Assembly (NCBI RefSeq): GCF_014805625.2
Contig: NW_023998433.1
Location: 4,328,260 to 4,392,259, forward strand
DNA length: 64,000 nt
Source of the DNA: Glossina fuscipes
Lineage: Eukaryota > Arthropoda > Insecta > Diptera > Glossinidae
Direction of reading: 5' to 3'
Shown piece by piece: positions 11,142 through 24,889 of the stretch. How positions within the stretch are numbered: the stretch's first letter is position 1; the number at the start of each line of letters is the position of its first letter. The position numbers and the translations under genes are program-made. The notes beneath the pieces are model-generated. The model was not told the origin of the DNA. It did not search any database and worked only from the letters and a program-made list of their open reading frames with translations.

Positions 11142-14100
11142 TTACCAAAAGGGACACCACCCAATATAACATTGACACAAATTTTCATTGTTAGTGGCTT
11201 GCTGTATAAGTAAGTCCACCTGTTGCTGTACTGTGTAGCTGGTTTGCGTTTGGAAATCGGTACCGGTTAGTTTACGTTTAACACGTTTGATTACTTTGCT
11301 TGCTTTGCCATTGGTAATGTCTGCGTTGGCTGCCGGAACACCAAGGCCGCCAAATAACTGGTTATCGTAGGCCTTTGATTTGGCGATATGATTACTGTGG
11401 AGCATAGATTCCTCTACAGAGTTACTTAGGCTATTACCATTGTTTCCCACCATATTGGTGGTATTGGTGGGATCGTTTGGATTTTTAGGACGATGGTTTT
11501 TTGCTTCCGTATCTAATAACCGCCAATTAAGCAGTGGATCATATACAAAAGCTTCCAATACAGCCATCAAAGAGTCCTTATTGCGTCGTAAGACCAGCAT
11601 AACACTCTCACATGTACGGCGATAAGTACCCTCTATGCCCGTGACCTCCATGGCTTTAATAAGCATGCGTGTTAAGCGGAATGGTATTTTTTCGGGGAAT
11701 TTCTCACGAGTCATTGCTACTTCGAAACAGTCGCCAAAATCTATATGTAATATTTTGCCACTCATCCGATCCAGCATTAGATTTGAGGGATGACGGTCTC
11801 CTAAGCCCAAGATATAACCAACCATGGACATAACTGCTAAGGAACGTGTATAATTGGTGCGTCTTTCAAACCACACTTCAGAGGATGGAGATTTTAGCCA
11901 TAACAATTTTGCCAAATCATCGCCTGGAGTTTGAGCCAAAGCGTATTCGAAAACTTCTACTTTTTGCATTAAAGTCAAATGATCGTAATCAGGGGCAAAA
12001 CTTAACATGGTACGGTGTTCCTGATTCAAAGGCACCTTCTTCTTATCGCGGTAATCTCGTATTAAAGTGTGTAAAGTATCGCAGTGTGGCACCCATCCAA
12101 TTAGACCCGAATTTGTGCTAAGAGGTATAACAGCGTAGCGTTGTATGGCTAAATTACGTCTAAAAGTGTCAGGATCATCTAGTAATAAAGTGTTGACCAA
12201 AGAGAACAACTGCATAACTCTTTCATCTTGACGCAAGTCTTCGTGACCTTTCAGCAAATACATGTAATCCTTGCCGTTCGAACCTCGAATACACAGCTTG
12301 CGAGGTCTTTGTTTAGATGTTATTACTTGTAAATTCGTTTTAATAAAACTGATTCTAATCAGTTCTTGCCCTGGATTATATGATCCTGGCACAGCTAGTT
12401 CCAAATCTTTGCAAGCTAACAATTTCGGTGAAACATAAGGCAACTCCAGTGAGGTTAGTTGTGGCAATTGCCTTGATATTTTTTGAAATACGTGATAATA
12501 AATGTCCCAAGCATGATCTAAATCCATTAAAGCATTCGAAGACTTATAACGTTGGGTCCATTCATAAGCTTCGGTTAGTTCACGGCCATAAGCTTGAGAA
12601 AAGGAAGTCTCTTTTAGAGTTTGAGGTCCCCTTTCCAACATAGCGTGCAAGGGTTCCAAGATGTCAAACATTCCTTTAATATTGCGGTCCCCAAAATAAA
12701 GACGCGAAGCTTCTTCCAGGCCTTCATGCCACTGCTCATGCCATAGAATAGCTACTCTAATCAATTCTTCGCTTATCATCATGGTCTGCTCCACTAAGAC
12801 TGGTGAATGTTTACGCATGGAATCCAAAATTTTGAAAGCTGCATTTTTACGAGCTACAGAAGCAGATTTTGAGGCTACCGTCAAAGGATAAACCAAAGCT
12901 TGAGGATGGTATTTTCCTATGTCGATAAGCAGTTGATGTATTAATTGCCCGACTAAGTTGCGATGTGTATCAATGCGTGCTATAAGCTGGGGAATAACTT
13001 GAAGCCAAGTGTTGATTTCAATTAGTTTCATTCCCGACAATAGAGCATCATAAACTTCGGAATGATGGCCATAATCAAACCACAAAGTTAATAGACGTAA
13101 TGTGTCCTGCAAAGAATTTCCTTTTATAAGGCTTATGGAACGGAAAAAGCCGTGTACTGCTGGCACTGCGTATTGTTCAATAATAATGCGTTCCTTCTCT
13201 AGGAGCAATGCAGGGTTGTGCACTTCTATGGGAATTTTGTAACTTTCTAAAGCCTGCTTTTGAGCTTGAACTACCTTGAAATTCATGTAAGCATATAAAT
13301 GCCACGCCTTATAACAATTGGGATCATAATTAGTGGCCTTTTCAAAGCAATTTAAAGCTCCTTGCACTGCTTCTGGATCCAAGCCTTCAAGTTTATTTTG
13401 CCACATTGCCAACCGTAAATAACAACGGGCCAACAAACGATGATCTTCATGTTTGCATATTGTGTCTGGCATGCAACTCAACTGAGAACTGTAGGCTTTT
13501 ACGAAGCGGCTTAGTTGTTCATAAGCACCTTTCATATTATCCGAGGCTGCCATATGTTTTGTGTAAGCGTAAGTGACTTGTGGTAAGTGATAAGGCAAAC
13601 TTTCATTAGCATTGACACTAGGATCAGTACCCAAAAGCATAACTAAAGTTTTGTGCGATTGCATTAAGGAACCTGATTTACGACAGAGGCTAGCATACTT
13701 CAGCCAAGTGTGAATGTCATCATGAGGTTTAACAACAAGAGAGTGAACTTGAATAATACGTCTCCAATCTTCCACTAAACGTTGACCTCCTTGCAAACGT
13801 TTCCACCACATATTCTTCAAAGGTTCCCGACGATCCGGTATCAGTTTATATTGTATAACTTCTTCTAGCTCAGCTAGCATCTGCACGCATACCATAGCAC
13901 CATAAGCCCTTTCATAGGACTCACCAGCCATGGAAGTCAATTCGGTATCAAGTAAATCACGAGTTCCATCGATCAAGCGTTGAGCTGTTTCAAAATCCTC
14001 ATAATGCACAGCCAAAACAGCTCTATAAAAGCTACCATCTTGCGAATCCTCCGGTATGCACTTAACATATTCTTGCATTGATTCCCAATCTTGTAGACCC

Positions 14101-17100
14101 CAGGCTGCAACAGCTGCCAACGGACCTGCTTTGCATTTAGTTTCCCGGGAGAAAGTATCCCATTCTTCTTTCGCTACACTACTAAGATCCGACCATTGGC
14201 CTAAAGATTCCAGGCAACGCAAATAACCTAAGTGAGATTCCATATCAGTAGAATCCTGTCTCAAATTACGTTGATAATATATCAAAGCTTGGTCCCAATT
14301 GTGCAGTTTTTCATACCATCGACCTTGAACTTTAAGTTCGTCTTTAAAACGCGAGTTCTCACTACCCACTGCATTTCTGTAAGTTGTAAGTAAACCCTCC
14401 GCAGCTTCTTTTTGCTGCAACTTATTGTTGATCAGAATCAATGACTCAAACACATGAGGATCTTTGTGGGTCATGAATTCCTCTTCTTTGTAACGCAACG
14501 CTTTGGCATACGCTCGGCAGGCCATGGCGCGTGTACCCAAAAGTTTAGGGTCTATGAGTATTGGATCTTTATCGCAATGTTCCATAAATTCGGCCAAATT
14601 CAAAATTGTTTGCGTAATCTCTGGCATATCAGTCACTTGCAATGCCTGTATTAATGATTGCGTTAATTCATTTTTATGTTCTGGCGATAATTCAGTCCAA
14701 CAGGATATAAAGGCCGCATTGAAAAGATCTCTTAGGAGTTTATCGTAATCTTCGGCTAACACACGACAAGCTCGTAAAGCATGCGATCTTGATTCTCGTA
14801 GTAAACCTATTGATAACCGCTTTAACCATTCAACCCAATCGTCTTTGGAAACACGTCTGTTCACTTGCCACGCCATGCATAGCTGCTTCGTGGACACGTT
14901 TAGCTTCTTAATCGTAGTATTAACATCACTTAAAGTAGCCACCATGTTGCTGCTCTTAAATTTGGCTTGACGCATTAAAAACTCCTCGTCCAAACACATG
15001 GTGGTATTGCTTTGTAGTTTAGCCAATAATTTCTCGTATTTCGAATCGACAATACGCTGCCGAGTTACGGTACGATTAACCAATGGCGCAAAAACTAAAT
15101 ACCTTTTCCCCAATTGTATAACTAACGAACACAAGGTAGACATGGCTTGATCTCTTAGTTCAGGTTCAGAGTCTAACACTCTCACCAAAGGATGAATAAT
15201 ACGTGAAGCAAAATCTGTGAAATCCAAAATCCAGGCTAAACTGTCGATAGTTTCCAAAGCTACTAAAGAAACCTGTTGCGGCACATAAGGAGAATCATAT
15301 AGTCTTACTATGGGCGGTACTACTAAATGTAAATAATCATCCAAATTATTGCCGAATTTCTCTATAGCCTGCAATAAACGCTTTGTTACATTTCGATCCT
15401 TTGAACTATCGTGCTGCAAAACACGTAGGATCTGTGGTATTAATTGAGCCAAATAATTGCGGAATTCTCCACCCAGCGCAACAGCAATTTGCTCTATTAA
15501 ATTTATTAAAGTTGATTGCAAGGGAGTATTATTGGTCCAAAATTCTTTAATAAGTTTAAATATGTCGTTCATATAGGTAATTATGTGTTGGCGTACGATT
15601 TCCACTAAAATCGCCAGTTGTTGGAATAGAAACTCTCTTAAATTATTATTCGCTGTGCGGACATTTTCTAACAGACTTGGGAGAACCTGTGATAAATATG
15701 GAACACATTTAATTCCTAAACTTTGAAAAATATAAGTGACAGCCTGAACAACACTAGTGTGGCGACTACTTAGAGTCGGGTCGCGCAAAATTCGCATCAG
15801 AGCGGCTATTGCCACAGCCGGGTAATATTCATCTAGAATATTTCCCATATTAACTAGTAATTCGGCAGTGGATATATCTTGATTTTCATCCACTTTATAA
15901 TCAGATAAAGAGATTAAAACACTGTCTTTTTGACTATCGATCAGACCCTTATTCATTTTATGCTTGTAAGGATCCATGGCTCCCAATAAACCTAAAACGC
16001 GTATTGTTTCTCGACGTATGGATCGTCTTTGTTCAGTACGTAAGAAATTTATCAAAATATCTATCAAAACGGGATATTTATGATAGGGTGTAACTACGCG
16101 ACCGGTGGCTGAAATTAATTGACCTAACGTCCATAAAGCTACGCCGCGTTTATCAGGTGAACCAGCATCTCCTAACATTTCTAATAGAATAGCTAACAGC
16201 TCGTCAGCCCACATTTCCATTTCTTCTGATCCTCCGTTAACTTCTGCTAAATCACCGATAGCTCGCAGAACGTTTAGTACCACACCAGGGTTTGATTCGG
16301 GTTCTCTAAGTTTTGGTACTAAAATACTCAGAATTGGGTTCATGTATGTCGATATTAAGCGCGGCGTACTTATAACCAAATGGTCCAACATACGCGCACT
16401 TTGTTCTTTATTTCGGCTCATGCCCGAATGCTCCAACTCTGTTAACAATTGTACCATAACTTTTCTCAATTTTGGCATTACATAAGCAGGATTCATGGTC
16501 GATAAACGTCCGATGGTAACCATTGCTAATTCTCGTATCTCAAAAATTTCATCATTAAGAGTAATAAATAAAGCACTCAACGATTCGGGTTGCGCTAATT
16601 CTGCATCAAATGTTTCATCTAATGAACGTAGAATGCGAACCCTTACATTACAATCCATGTCGGTTATGGCGACGATAAGCAAACGTTCAATGACGTGTGA
16701 TACAGTCTCAATTAAAGTAGCCGAATTTTCTATGGTATCGGCTGTTCGTACTGCCAGTTTCAATAAATGTGTACAGGTTTGTACAGCTTCCAAGCGTATC
16801 TCTTGTTGGTCGTGATTAATGAAGTAATCGGCAGATCTGTTAACGAGGAAGAAAAACTGGTATCAAATATTATGTTGCCACTATCAGTGGAATGCCAATT
16901 TACCGTTGAATAAAATCCAACATATTTTGTTCTTCAAAATTAAAGGTCCCTAAGGTTCGCAGAGCCAACACTATGGTAGGAACATCTTGCGGCAAATTTA
17001 TTGAACTTTCCATAGGGGAATTAACTGGTAACATTCCTGCATAAAGTGCACCAGATGTTTTATTCATTAAAATTTGAGATAGCACACCAATTAACCCTTC

Positions 17101-18859
17101 CGCAATAGCAGATTTAAGATGAGGCACATTTTCAGCTAATTCACGCAAACATACTGTCAACGCTGGTGATAACCCCGTAGAGAACATTTGCTCCAATATG
17201 TCACGAACATCATCAGTAATATGTGACTTGACAGCATGAGCAAGCAGAGTAATGCAGGCAAATATTGCTGGATCTATTGCAAATTTGCGTTTATTGATAA
17301 CGTCCTTAGGTGGCAAAGCAGCCTTAATTGCCGTCATTATAGTAGGTAAATGTTTATCGATGTCCCGTTCTACTGCCACAGCTATGTACCCTATGGTTAT
17401 ATAGGCAATATTGCGATCTTTTTCTTTTCCTTTCAGGACGTTAAGCAAATGCTGAACGCATAGTTTTAGATATTTCTGTACAAAGATTTCACGATTAATA
17501 GCAGCTAACCGTGGCAAAATTTGCAATAACGTTTGCTGTATGTAGAGTGATTTAGCGAGGCGCTGGTCTAAAATATTGTCGCATATTGTGGTATAGTGGT
17601 CCATTAAAACTTCACGAGCATAAGATGATTCTAGTACATTACTCTAAAATATAAAGGTTGTTACTGAAATTAAAACCATTTTGTAATGTTTACCGTGTTT
17701 AATTTGTAGGATAAATTCTGATGTTGTTCAGCGATTTCTACCAAACGTGTGGAGCCCATTTTTTTAATAAATGGTGCTTTCAAACGAGGAACTATAGTTG
17801 TTAACTGGCTACCTACTGAACTACCGCCGGCAGAACTGCCTGCGGTCAAATAAGAAACGGCCAGACTGTCGCCTAACTTTGTACTCAAAGTTTCCGGCAA
17901 TAAAGTTTTTAAACTGTTGTAGCGACGCTCCCAAGTAGCATTAGAACAACGGAACAGTTCATTAAAAATAATTAAGCTACCATGCACTCGATCTTCGCGA
18001 GTCATCCCTTTTGCTTCGCGCTGTAAGGCTACAGCATCTTCTAAGAAACTTTTATGAGCCTCAGTGTAACATGTCTTATACCATATAGGTTCGCTAGATT
18101 GTTTAGTATTTTCACGTTGAGAAGTAACAATTAGGGCTGCACGCAAGGCACCTCCAGCAGACTCACGTATACCAGGCTTAGGATCAAAAATAGCATTGAA
18201 TATGTGGTCAAAAAATGTAGAGATTTGCTGGTAAAAATACGTAGGCATTGCTACGGCCAATTCGCGTAATATAAAGACAGCAGCGTACCGACGGTACTGT
18301 AAAATAAGTTGGCATTACTTAAGCAAAATGTATATAATTTCTTTACCTCATGACGGTCTCCACTTAACCACTCAAAAGCTCGTTTAATATCAAATTCAAA
18401 CGATTCAGCACCTTTTGAACCGGGCAAATTGGCCAATTTCACTAGGGTGCGGGCAGCAATTTCCATAACGGAAACATCATTGCAAGGCAATAAGTCCCGT
18501 AAATGATTATAGTATGGTGTAATGCGTTTCATAGTGTTAACCACATCGCCACTGATCATGCACTCTAGAGGAACAACAAAAATTCAAATGTATTTTATGT
18601 CTTTTCTATCGTGTGAACTTACAATAAGCTTACTTATAGCTAACACACCGCCCTTTTTTTCATTAATATCCGACGACATGACCATGCTAAAAATTTGATG
18701 ATTAAAATCATCAAAAAAATGTACTAACTCTTCCTGCGACATTTCTCTAAGTTCCGTTTTAACATAAAGGAATAAATCCTGGGCTGTCTTATTTTGAACA
18801 TTGTGATTACGAGATTTTAGCCCAGCCACAAATTGTTGCACAATTGAAGTGGTGGACAT
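11142..18859 (-). CDS. Tor: Target of rapamycin (TOR) Ser/Thr kinase, five exons, 2496 aa
   Basis: Catalytic core of TORC1/TORC2, which senses nutrients and growth factors and drives growth. Exon models (minus strand): 18859-18623, 18562-18347, 18296-17694, 17643-16904 and 16836-11142. Introns are 60, 50, 50 and 67 bp with GT..AG ends; the first three are phase 0, the last phase 2. The sum is 7491 nt, exactly 2497 codons with the stop. Domains: HEAT repeats to about residue 1300; FAT from about 1365; FRB about 1956-2055 with the rapamycin-site serine at about S1976 (EEASRLYFG); kinase with GLGDRHPSNLML (D2279, H2281) and HIDFGD (D2298); FATC ending QCYIGWCPFW. Key residues align with human MTOR at a constant offset of 59. 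Length fits insect TOR (about 2470). No lesion is seen. Confidence 0.97.
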
Positions 18860-19402
18860 GGTATTTACGATAGCAATGCTTTCGAAAGAAGTTAAAATTT
18901 CTTAAATTTAACACCGCACACTTAAAATGCGTTTTAACTATTCTGGAATAATATTTAAATCCCTTACACTTTACAAAGTTTTCACATTTATTTTGTCTAT
19001 ACTGATAATCAGCTGTTCACCAGAGATATATTTTTATATTCGACGGAGTCTTTTGTTTGGCGTTGCCACGGATACGAAAATATGTTAATTGCGTTTTTGT
19101 TTTATAGTTACCGTATGTACGTACTACTTCCTGATATAACAAATTAAGTTTTTAATAGATTGTTCTTCTTAGATTTAATGATGAAATTTTATTAGATTTT
19201 TATTATTTTTGTTGGTACACTAATATCACTATTATATGCATACTTTCTCATATTTGCAATATGAAGTGACAATTTTGTTATATGATAAAGCAGGAAGAGG
19301 ATAGCATATTTGTATACCAAGATGAAATAAAGATGCATAATCAGGCGGACTTTGAGGACATTATAAGATGCATTTGGAATGAATGTATACAGTAGCTGCT
19401 AT
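18860..19402. other. Tor upstream region
   Basis: 543 bp between the Tor start codon and the stop codon of the RRM gene, both on the minus strand. It must hold the Tor 5' UTR and promoter unless these lie further up. No TATA box stands out. Confidence 0.5.
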
Positions 19403-20143
19403 TTAACCATATCTATCCCACAAAACAGTAGCGTTACGTCCAAATTTTCTTATGCTTCTTAATAAATCGCGACGTGCATACACGGCCTCTACATTGCAAC
19501 TGAATAAGATTTGATATTCAAAGTATCCGGGATATATCTCACGACCCACCAGTTTGTCGAACTTAATTGATTGTTTCAACATATCGAACACTATTTCGGG
19601 TGGCATGCAACATATTCCTTTTAGCAACAATTTGCACCTGTTGCTCGATTGTCTTACACGTATCTTAGTATATTTATATTGGCGAAATAAAAGAGGCAGT
19701 CTGTAGTAAGTATAAATTAGATAAACGTTTTCATGTGAGGTAGTAAATTTCTTACTGGATTAAAGCAGTAGGCATGAAATTCGGATCAATGTACTGCAAA
19801 TAGGCAAAACCACGTGATTTGCCGGAGTAATCCACTTTGAAACGTAATAGATAAAGTTCTCCTAATAAGGAAGCAATTTCGGCTATTCGCTCGGCTCTAG
19901 TTTCTCTAGATATGCCGGTAATAAAAATCTAAAGTAAAAAATTAATAAAAAAAATAATTACATATTATAATTTGAGTTTTACACCTCTCCTGCGCAAGAA
20001 TTTAATTGTTGTTGCAGCAATTTATCATCCAACATTTTACGGCTCTTTATATATTTGGTGCCATTCTTTTGATACGATGTATAACTTATCAATTGACACT
20101 CAAAAATTGATCGATCAAAAGAATCAAAAGAATTAGCAATCAT
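19403..20143 (-). CDS. Tandem RRM protein, A1CF/RBM46/DND1-like, 209 aa, three exons
   Basis: Exons 20143-19985, 19928-19756 and 19700-19403 total 630 nt, exactly 210 codons with stop. The introns are 56 and 55 bp with GT..AG ends (phases 0 and 2). RRM1 starts at residue 54 with RNP2-like IFITGI and has RNP1-like KSRGFAYLQY at 90-99. A second, weaker RRM follows from CKLLLKGI (about 133). The C-terminus ARRDLLRSIRKFGRNATVLW resembles the end of RRM2 in the SYNCRIP/A1CF/RBM46/DND1 group. RRM2 lacks a recognisable RNP1, so it may not bind RNA in the usual way. RNA binding is inferred from the fold. I do not recognise a named fly gene. It shares orientation with Tor. Confidence 0.8.
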
Positions 20144-22049
20144 TTAAAATTTTTTTTTTTGAATAGAGACTTGCACAATTTTTCCAAAAAAAAGTATTGT
20201 CTTTGTCAACAACTTGATCGTTGTATTCTTACAAATGTTATATGCTAAGTGATTCCGGAGAGAATTGAAAATCATAGAATTTTCCAAAAACTTCTTCAGT
20301 TTTATTCTGTGTATGGCTGTGTGCTTAGTATGTGTCTGTAAAATGTATATAAATCTGCAAAGGTTAAAAGTTTTCGATAAAAGCTGCCGAACTTTACGCC
20401 ATTTTTTCTGAGAATAACGCAAAAAATTTGAATTTTTGTTTCTTTGTTTAGAAAGAAAAGAACAACGGCGCTGCATGTATGTAATCATAAGAGCTTTTTT
20501 TTTTTAATTTTTTGGACTGATAAACATTGAATAATTTTGAAATTGTTGACTACTTTTTCAATGCGAAAATAAAATGAATTTCTGTAAAAATAGTAATTAA
20601 CATATAAAGGTTAGACATCTTTTAATAAAGTTTTCTTTTGCATCTCAGAAAACTATTTTCTATTTGCAGATAATTTCCCTTTTAGCGTTAGGAAATATTC
20701 AGAAAAAATTATTATTGAGTTCCTACGTTTGTATGTTTGTCATACGTGCATCTTCAACTAAAAGAAGCAAAATGTTTTTCATTTATTTCTTATATCTGTT
20801 TAGTTTACTTGATTTACTATGTCCCTCAACAGGGAACTTTTTCAATCAAGTTGCTGCGGTTGTACCTATTTTTAATTATAGAAAGTTATTAAATCAGCTG
20901 TCCTTGCAAGAGATGTTTATGAAGATATTTTACACAATATTTGCCAGTGGTTTTGAGCCCACGTAACGTTCATTAACGGTGCTAAAACTTTTCGAAAAAC
21001 ATGTGTTAGATGGGAATGTAATATAAGTGGAGGGTTTCTTTCTTTTTTAAATACCACAATCTCCAGAAGGTTTTTTTAAAGATATAACAGATTTAATTTC
21101 GTTTTAGTCTTACGATCTTTCATTAGATTCAGGTTTAGCTTAAGTTTATGTTTGGAATACGAAAGTTTATGTTTAGAAAAGTTTCATAAAAGAAAAAGAA
21201 AACTGATTTGTTAAAGTCAATTAACGGATGTTATAACAATATATAGAAGCATGTGAAGCATTTTGGACTGGTCTAAAATATTGTAAAATTTATTTTAATA
21301 AGAACTGTCATTGAAGCTGTTGCAAGTTGTGAATACTTAAAGCTACATTAATTTCATTTTATAAAATTTGGATGTCGTTAAATATTTTCTTCAAATAAAG
21401 TTCGAGTCCTTTGAAAGTTAAAATAAAACCCTGAAGGAAAGTATATGAAATTTTGTCATTGCGTTTGTAACCATAATTATGTAAAATAGTAACAATTTTT
21501 TCATCTGTCATAAAGTTTTTCCATCCGATGTTCATAATGTAAAATACTTAGGATAATGGTAAGGAAGTTATAAGGGAAGTTGGGTTTAATTTGTATAGCT
21601 ACTATCTTAAACTAATATTTAAAAATATTAAAGCATTTTAGTGTGCGGCGCGCTCGATTGAAACTATTGTTGTATTGTGTGTTTAGACAATCGATATTTA
21701 TTAAGGCTTGAGATTTTGGTTCCAAGCGAAGGGCAAATCTAATATAGTTTGTTCCCTTGAGTGTGTTTGTAAGCCTTACATATAATATTGTCAGTCGGAT
21801 CGGTGGTCCATGAGTTAAAGTAGCCTTTCACATATATGTCTATGTATTCGTACAAAGCTATTTTTTAAGATTTATAGCAAAGATTATTTTATGTTATATT
21901 ATATTATATATATATATATATAGGTTGGTTGGATGTCCTCTAGCGTGCTCGTGGGCTTCACACATCTAACTTCAAATTTACGATAATCTGCTAAGTATGT
22001 ACATTTGTTTTTTCAGCTTTTAACTTTACTTATGTTGGTCACGAGAATT
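20144..22049. other. Intergenic, no gene recognised
   Basis: AT-rich sequence upstream of the RRM gene, with a TA-dinucleotide run at 21897-21922. An open frame at 20664-20966 has no recognisable domain or splice context and is probably chance. Confidence 0.5.
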
Positions 22050-22735
22050 ATTTTACAAATTTATAGGAGATATCTTCATTTTCATAACGGGAAATTTATC
22101 ACAAATACTACGAAGTTGCCCGACCAGACAGGTAGACAGACGGACAGGTGGACATGCTTGGGTGCATTCCGAATTTGAAACCGGCCGAAACTCACTATAT
22201 TTTAAGGGGTTTTGAAGCTTGTTTCTGCGTGTTATAAAGGTATCGGGAAAAACAATTAAAATAGTGATACACTATAATATTGGGTGGGCGTAGTCGGTTT
22301 TTTCCATTTCTGTGCACAAATGCTACAGCATCACGCAGAGAATGTGGGTTTAAATTTTTGTAAACTTATTTGCTATAGTTCACGAATATTGAGCAAAAAA
22401 TCAATATTTCATTCCCTTTGAAAAAACAATGTGTTCCCAGCTTACGTGATGCTGTTGGCGCATTCTTCGACCGATTTGGCCCATTTTCAATACCAACCTG
22501 CGTGCGAGGGCTTCGAATGCTTCTGCCAAATTTGAAGTCGATAGTGTCCAGGAGAATGTTTACAACAGACTTTACACAGACGGACAGATGAACAGACGGA
22601 CATGTTTAAATCGCTTTAGAATTTAGTGCTGCTCAATAATATGTATATTTTGTGAGGTTTCTGATGCTTCCTTTTGAGCGCTGCAAACGTTTTTACAAAA
22701 TGAATATACCCCAGGTCCTTCAATGATGGTATAAA
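22050..22735 (+). repeat. DINE-1/mini-me-like dispersed repeat, copy b
   Basis: Contains two GTCY-type runs (GACAGACGGACAGGTGGACATG near 22135-22156 and ACAGACGGACAGATGAAC near 22576-22593). It also has the internal block GCGCATTCTTCGACCGATTTGG, shared with copy c in reverse, and the end block CTTCCTTTTGAGCGCTGCAAACG, closing at ATGATGGTATAAAAAT. It lacks the terminal palindrome seen in copies a, c, d and e. Confidence 0.6.
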
Positions 22736-23405
22736 AATACAATTGCAAAGTTTGCCATATTTGCATATTTTATCCTATACAAAGGTATTTATAATTTACC
22801 TTGAGCTCAAGTACACGATATATATGTGAGCTAACCGCAAACGTAATATAATTATTTCAATTTAGTTAAGGAGTTTCTCATTTCCAATCACTGAGCCGTA
22901 GAAAAAATTTCGGTTTTGTTTTACGTTGCATCCACCGAACAACAAGCCTAGACAGATAAACACATACTTGGGTTGCTCAAGGTGATAAATAATAAGGCGT
23001 GTATCGAAAGGAGTGGATCTTTCGGGATAAAATGAATTTTTAATTGGCAAGTGAAGCATTGGTATATGAAAATTATGTGTAATTCAAAATTTAATGTTTT
23101 GACAGCATTTTCTGCAAGTTATTACTGAAAGCAGACATTGAAGGTGTATTGAAGCATTTCGTTAAAGCCCTTATTTCTCTGTTGTTGTTTTGGTTTGGTT
23201 TATTTTTTTGCAATATATGCAATGTATGTATTGTCTTACTAACTTACTTACTAATCTATGGTATTAATATCAAGCGCATGTTAAAATATTAGAATTATCA
23301 ATTGGTTTTGGAATCCGATTTAGCTGATAACAAAGTATTTGTTACTTTTGAAGAAAGTGAACATCTAAACGCGTAGTTTCACTCACAAATAAAACACACA
23401 TATAT
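22736..23405. other. Intergenic, no feature recognised
   Basis: AT-rich spacer between a DINE-like copy and a SINE. No gene-like frame with support. Confidence 0.5.
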
Positions 23406-23574
23406 CCACCTAAATGGCCGAGTAGCCAAACAGTGTCGACTAACAACTCAATGGTTCATGGGTGTAAATCTCAAGTGCGGCAGAGTTTTTAATAAAGCCG
23501 ATAGCCTTGAATGCTAGTGCTTTAAGACTTCAGTCTTAGGATTTATTCTGTGCTAATAATAATAATAATATATT
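23406..23574 (+). mobile_element. tRNA-derived SINE, second full-length copy
   Basis: Same design as the copy at 9154: TGGCCGAGTAGCC box A-like head, a decayed box B (ATGGGTGTAAATCTC), AAGTGCGGCAGAG, then GCCGATAGCCTTGAATGCTA and a TAA repeat tail. Candidate target duplication ACATATAT at 23398-23405 and 23575-23582; it sits next to a TA repeat, so it is weaker evidence than at 9141. Confidence 0.75.
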
Positions 23575-24889
23575 ACATATATATATATATATATATGTAA
23601 TATATATGTAATACGTAATATATATATAAATATACATGTGTACATTCTACATATAAGTTGTGGATTTACAATTTCTAAAGCCTTATTGCAGTGGTTACCC
23701 AGCGTTGAAAAGCGTGTTTCAACTATTTTAAGCAAACGTTGGCTGCGTGAATGTATCAAGAAAGACAGATAATTGCACGTGCATGGAGTGAACACAACTG
23801 TGTCAGGTATTAACAAAAAAAAAGATGTCGGAAAAAGTAAAACATAGCAATTCGTTGTAAAAACATTTTTCAAAGTGTGACAACATTTTTGCATAAAGCT
23901 TTTATGCTACTGCATGGATGCAAGGTGTTCATATGTATATACTTATAATTTTGGTACAACGTCGAAACAACGCACATATAAACATGCACGTATATGTTTA
24001 AAGAAGAAGAAAAACAAACGACGGCAACAACAATAAGGTAAAATGAAATAGAAGTTTCTGTACGTTACTTTGTTTTTATTATTGTTGTTGTTGCTATGGT
24101 TATTGTTATGGTTGTTGTGTGGTATACTTAAGTTTCCCTAATGATTTTACACATGTTAGTATGCATGTTACACGACCTCCATCGTCATTTACTTTAAATT
24201 CCCTTATTTTAGTTGCTTGGCTAGTTGTTTTCCGTGTTGTTGTTGTGGTTGTTATGGCTGTCGACTCTCATAGTAAGGTAATGTTGCTATGGAATTTTCC
24301 TTTTGTGTTCATCTTATTCCATTTTATTTATTTACGTGCATGCTTTTGTCTTCTAAAATCTTGTCATACTCTTACTTAAACTTGAACAAGAAAGAAAGTC
24401 GCATATTTTGCTACTACTTGTAATTTTATTTTTATATTCCTTTATTCATTTTACACGGAAAATGCTACCGAAACAATGTAAGTCGTATTAAGTACTGAAA
24501 GTTATGTTTCCATACATGGCAAATAGGATTATAAGTTAATCTAAACCAATCCTTGCAGTGATCGTTTAAAATTTTAAAACGAGTGAATACTCGTATGTGT
24601 AGTTTCATAGTTAATATTTGTGAGTAAAGTTGCCTCAGCTTTAATAACTAACTTTTGTTTGTTATTATTTCTTTATTTAAATTTTTACAGCGATGATGAC
24701 GTACTTTGCGACAAGCAGAGAAACGACTAAATATATAATTAGAAGATCGTTTCCGAATACAATGTTAAGTGAGTTATATGATCATCATTGAGATAGATGG
24801 TATATTTTGAATGAAATAGAGAACTCAATATGGTTTCTGTTGATTGAAGTAATAATAACTAATGACGTACATACAAAATACAAAATGGA
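23575..24889. other. Intergenic with TA repeat and TTG-rich stretch
   Basis: A (TA)n run lies at 23577-23597 and a GTT/GTTG-rich stretch at about 24077-24120 and 24230-24255. Open frames here are low-complexity; I see no gene. Confidence 0.5.

Noticed and set aside
17694..18859. Several short separate frames that could be read as a frameshifted Tor pseudogene
   Set aside because: Each gap is a short GT..AG intron and the joined exons give an exact codon count, so the gene is intact.
20664..20966. 100-codon plus-strand frame
   Set aside because: No domain, AT-driven hydrophobic composition, no splice or start context.
24119..24379. Hydrophobic 86-codon frame with VVVVVV
   Set aside because: It translates a GTTGTT-rich low-complexity stretch.
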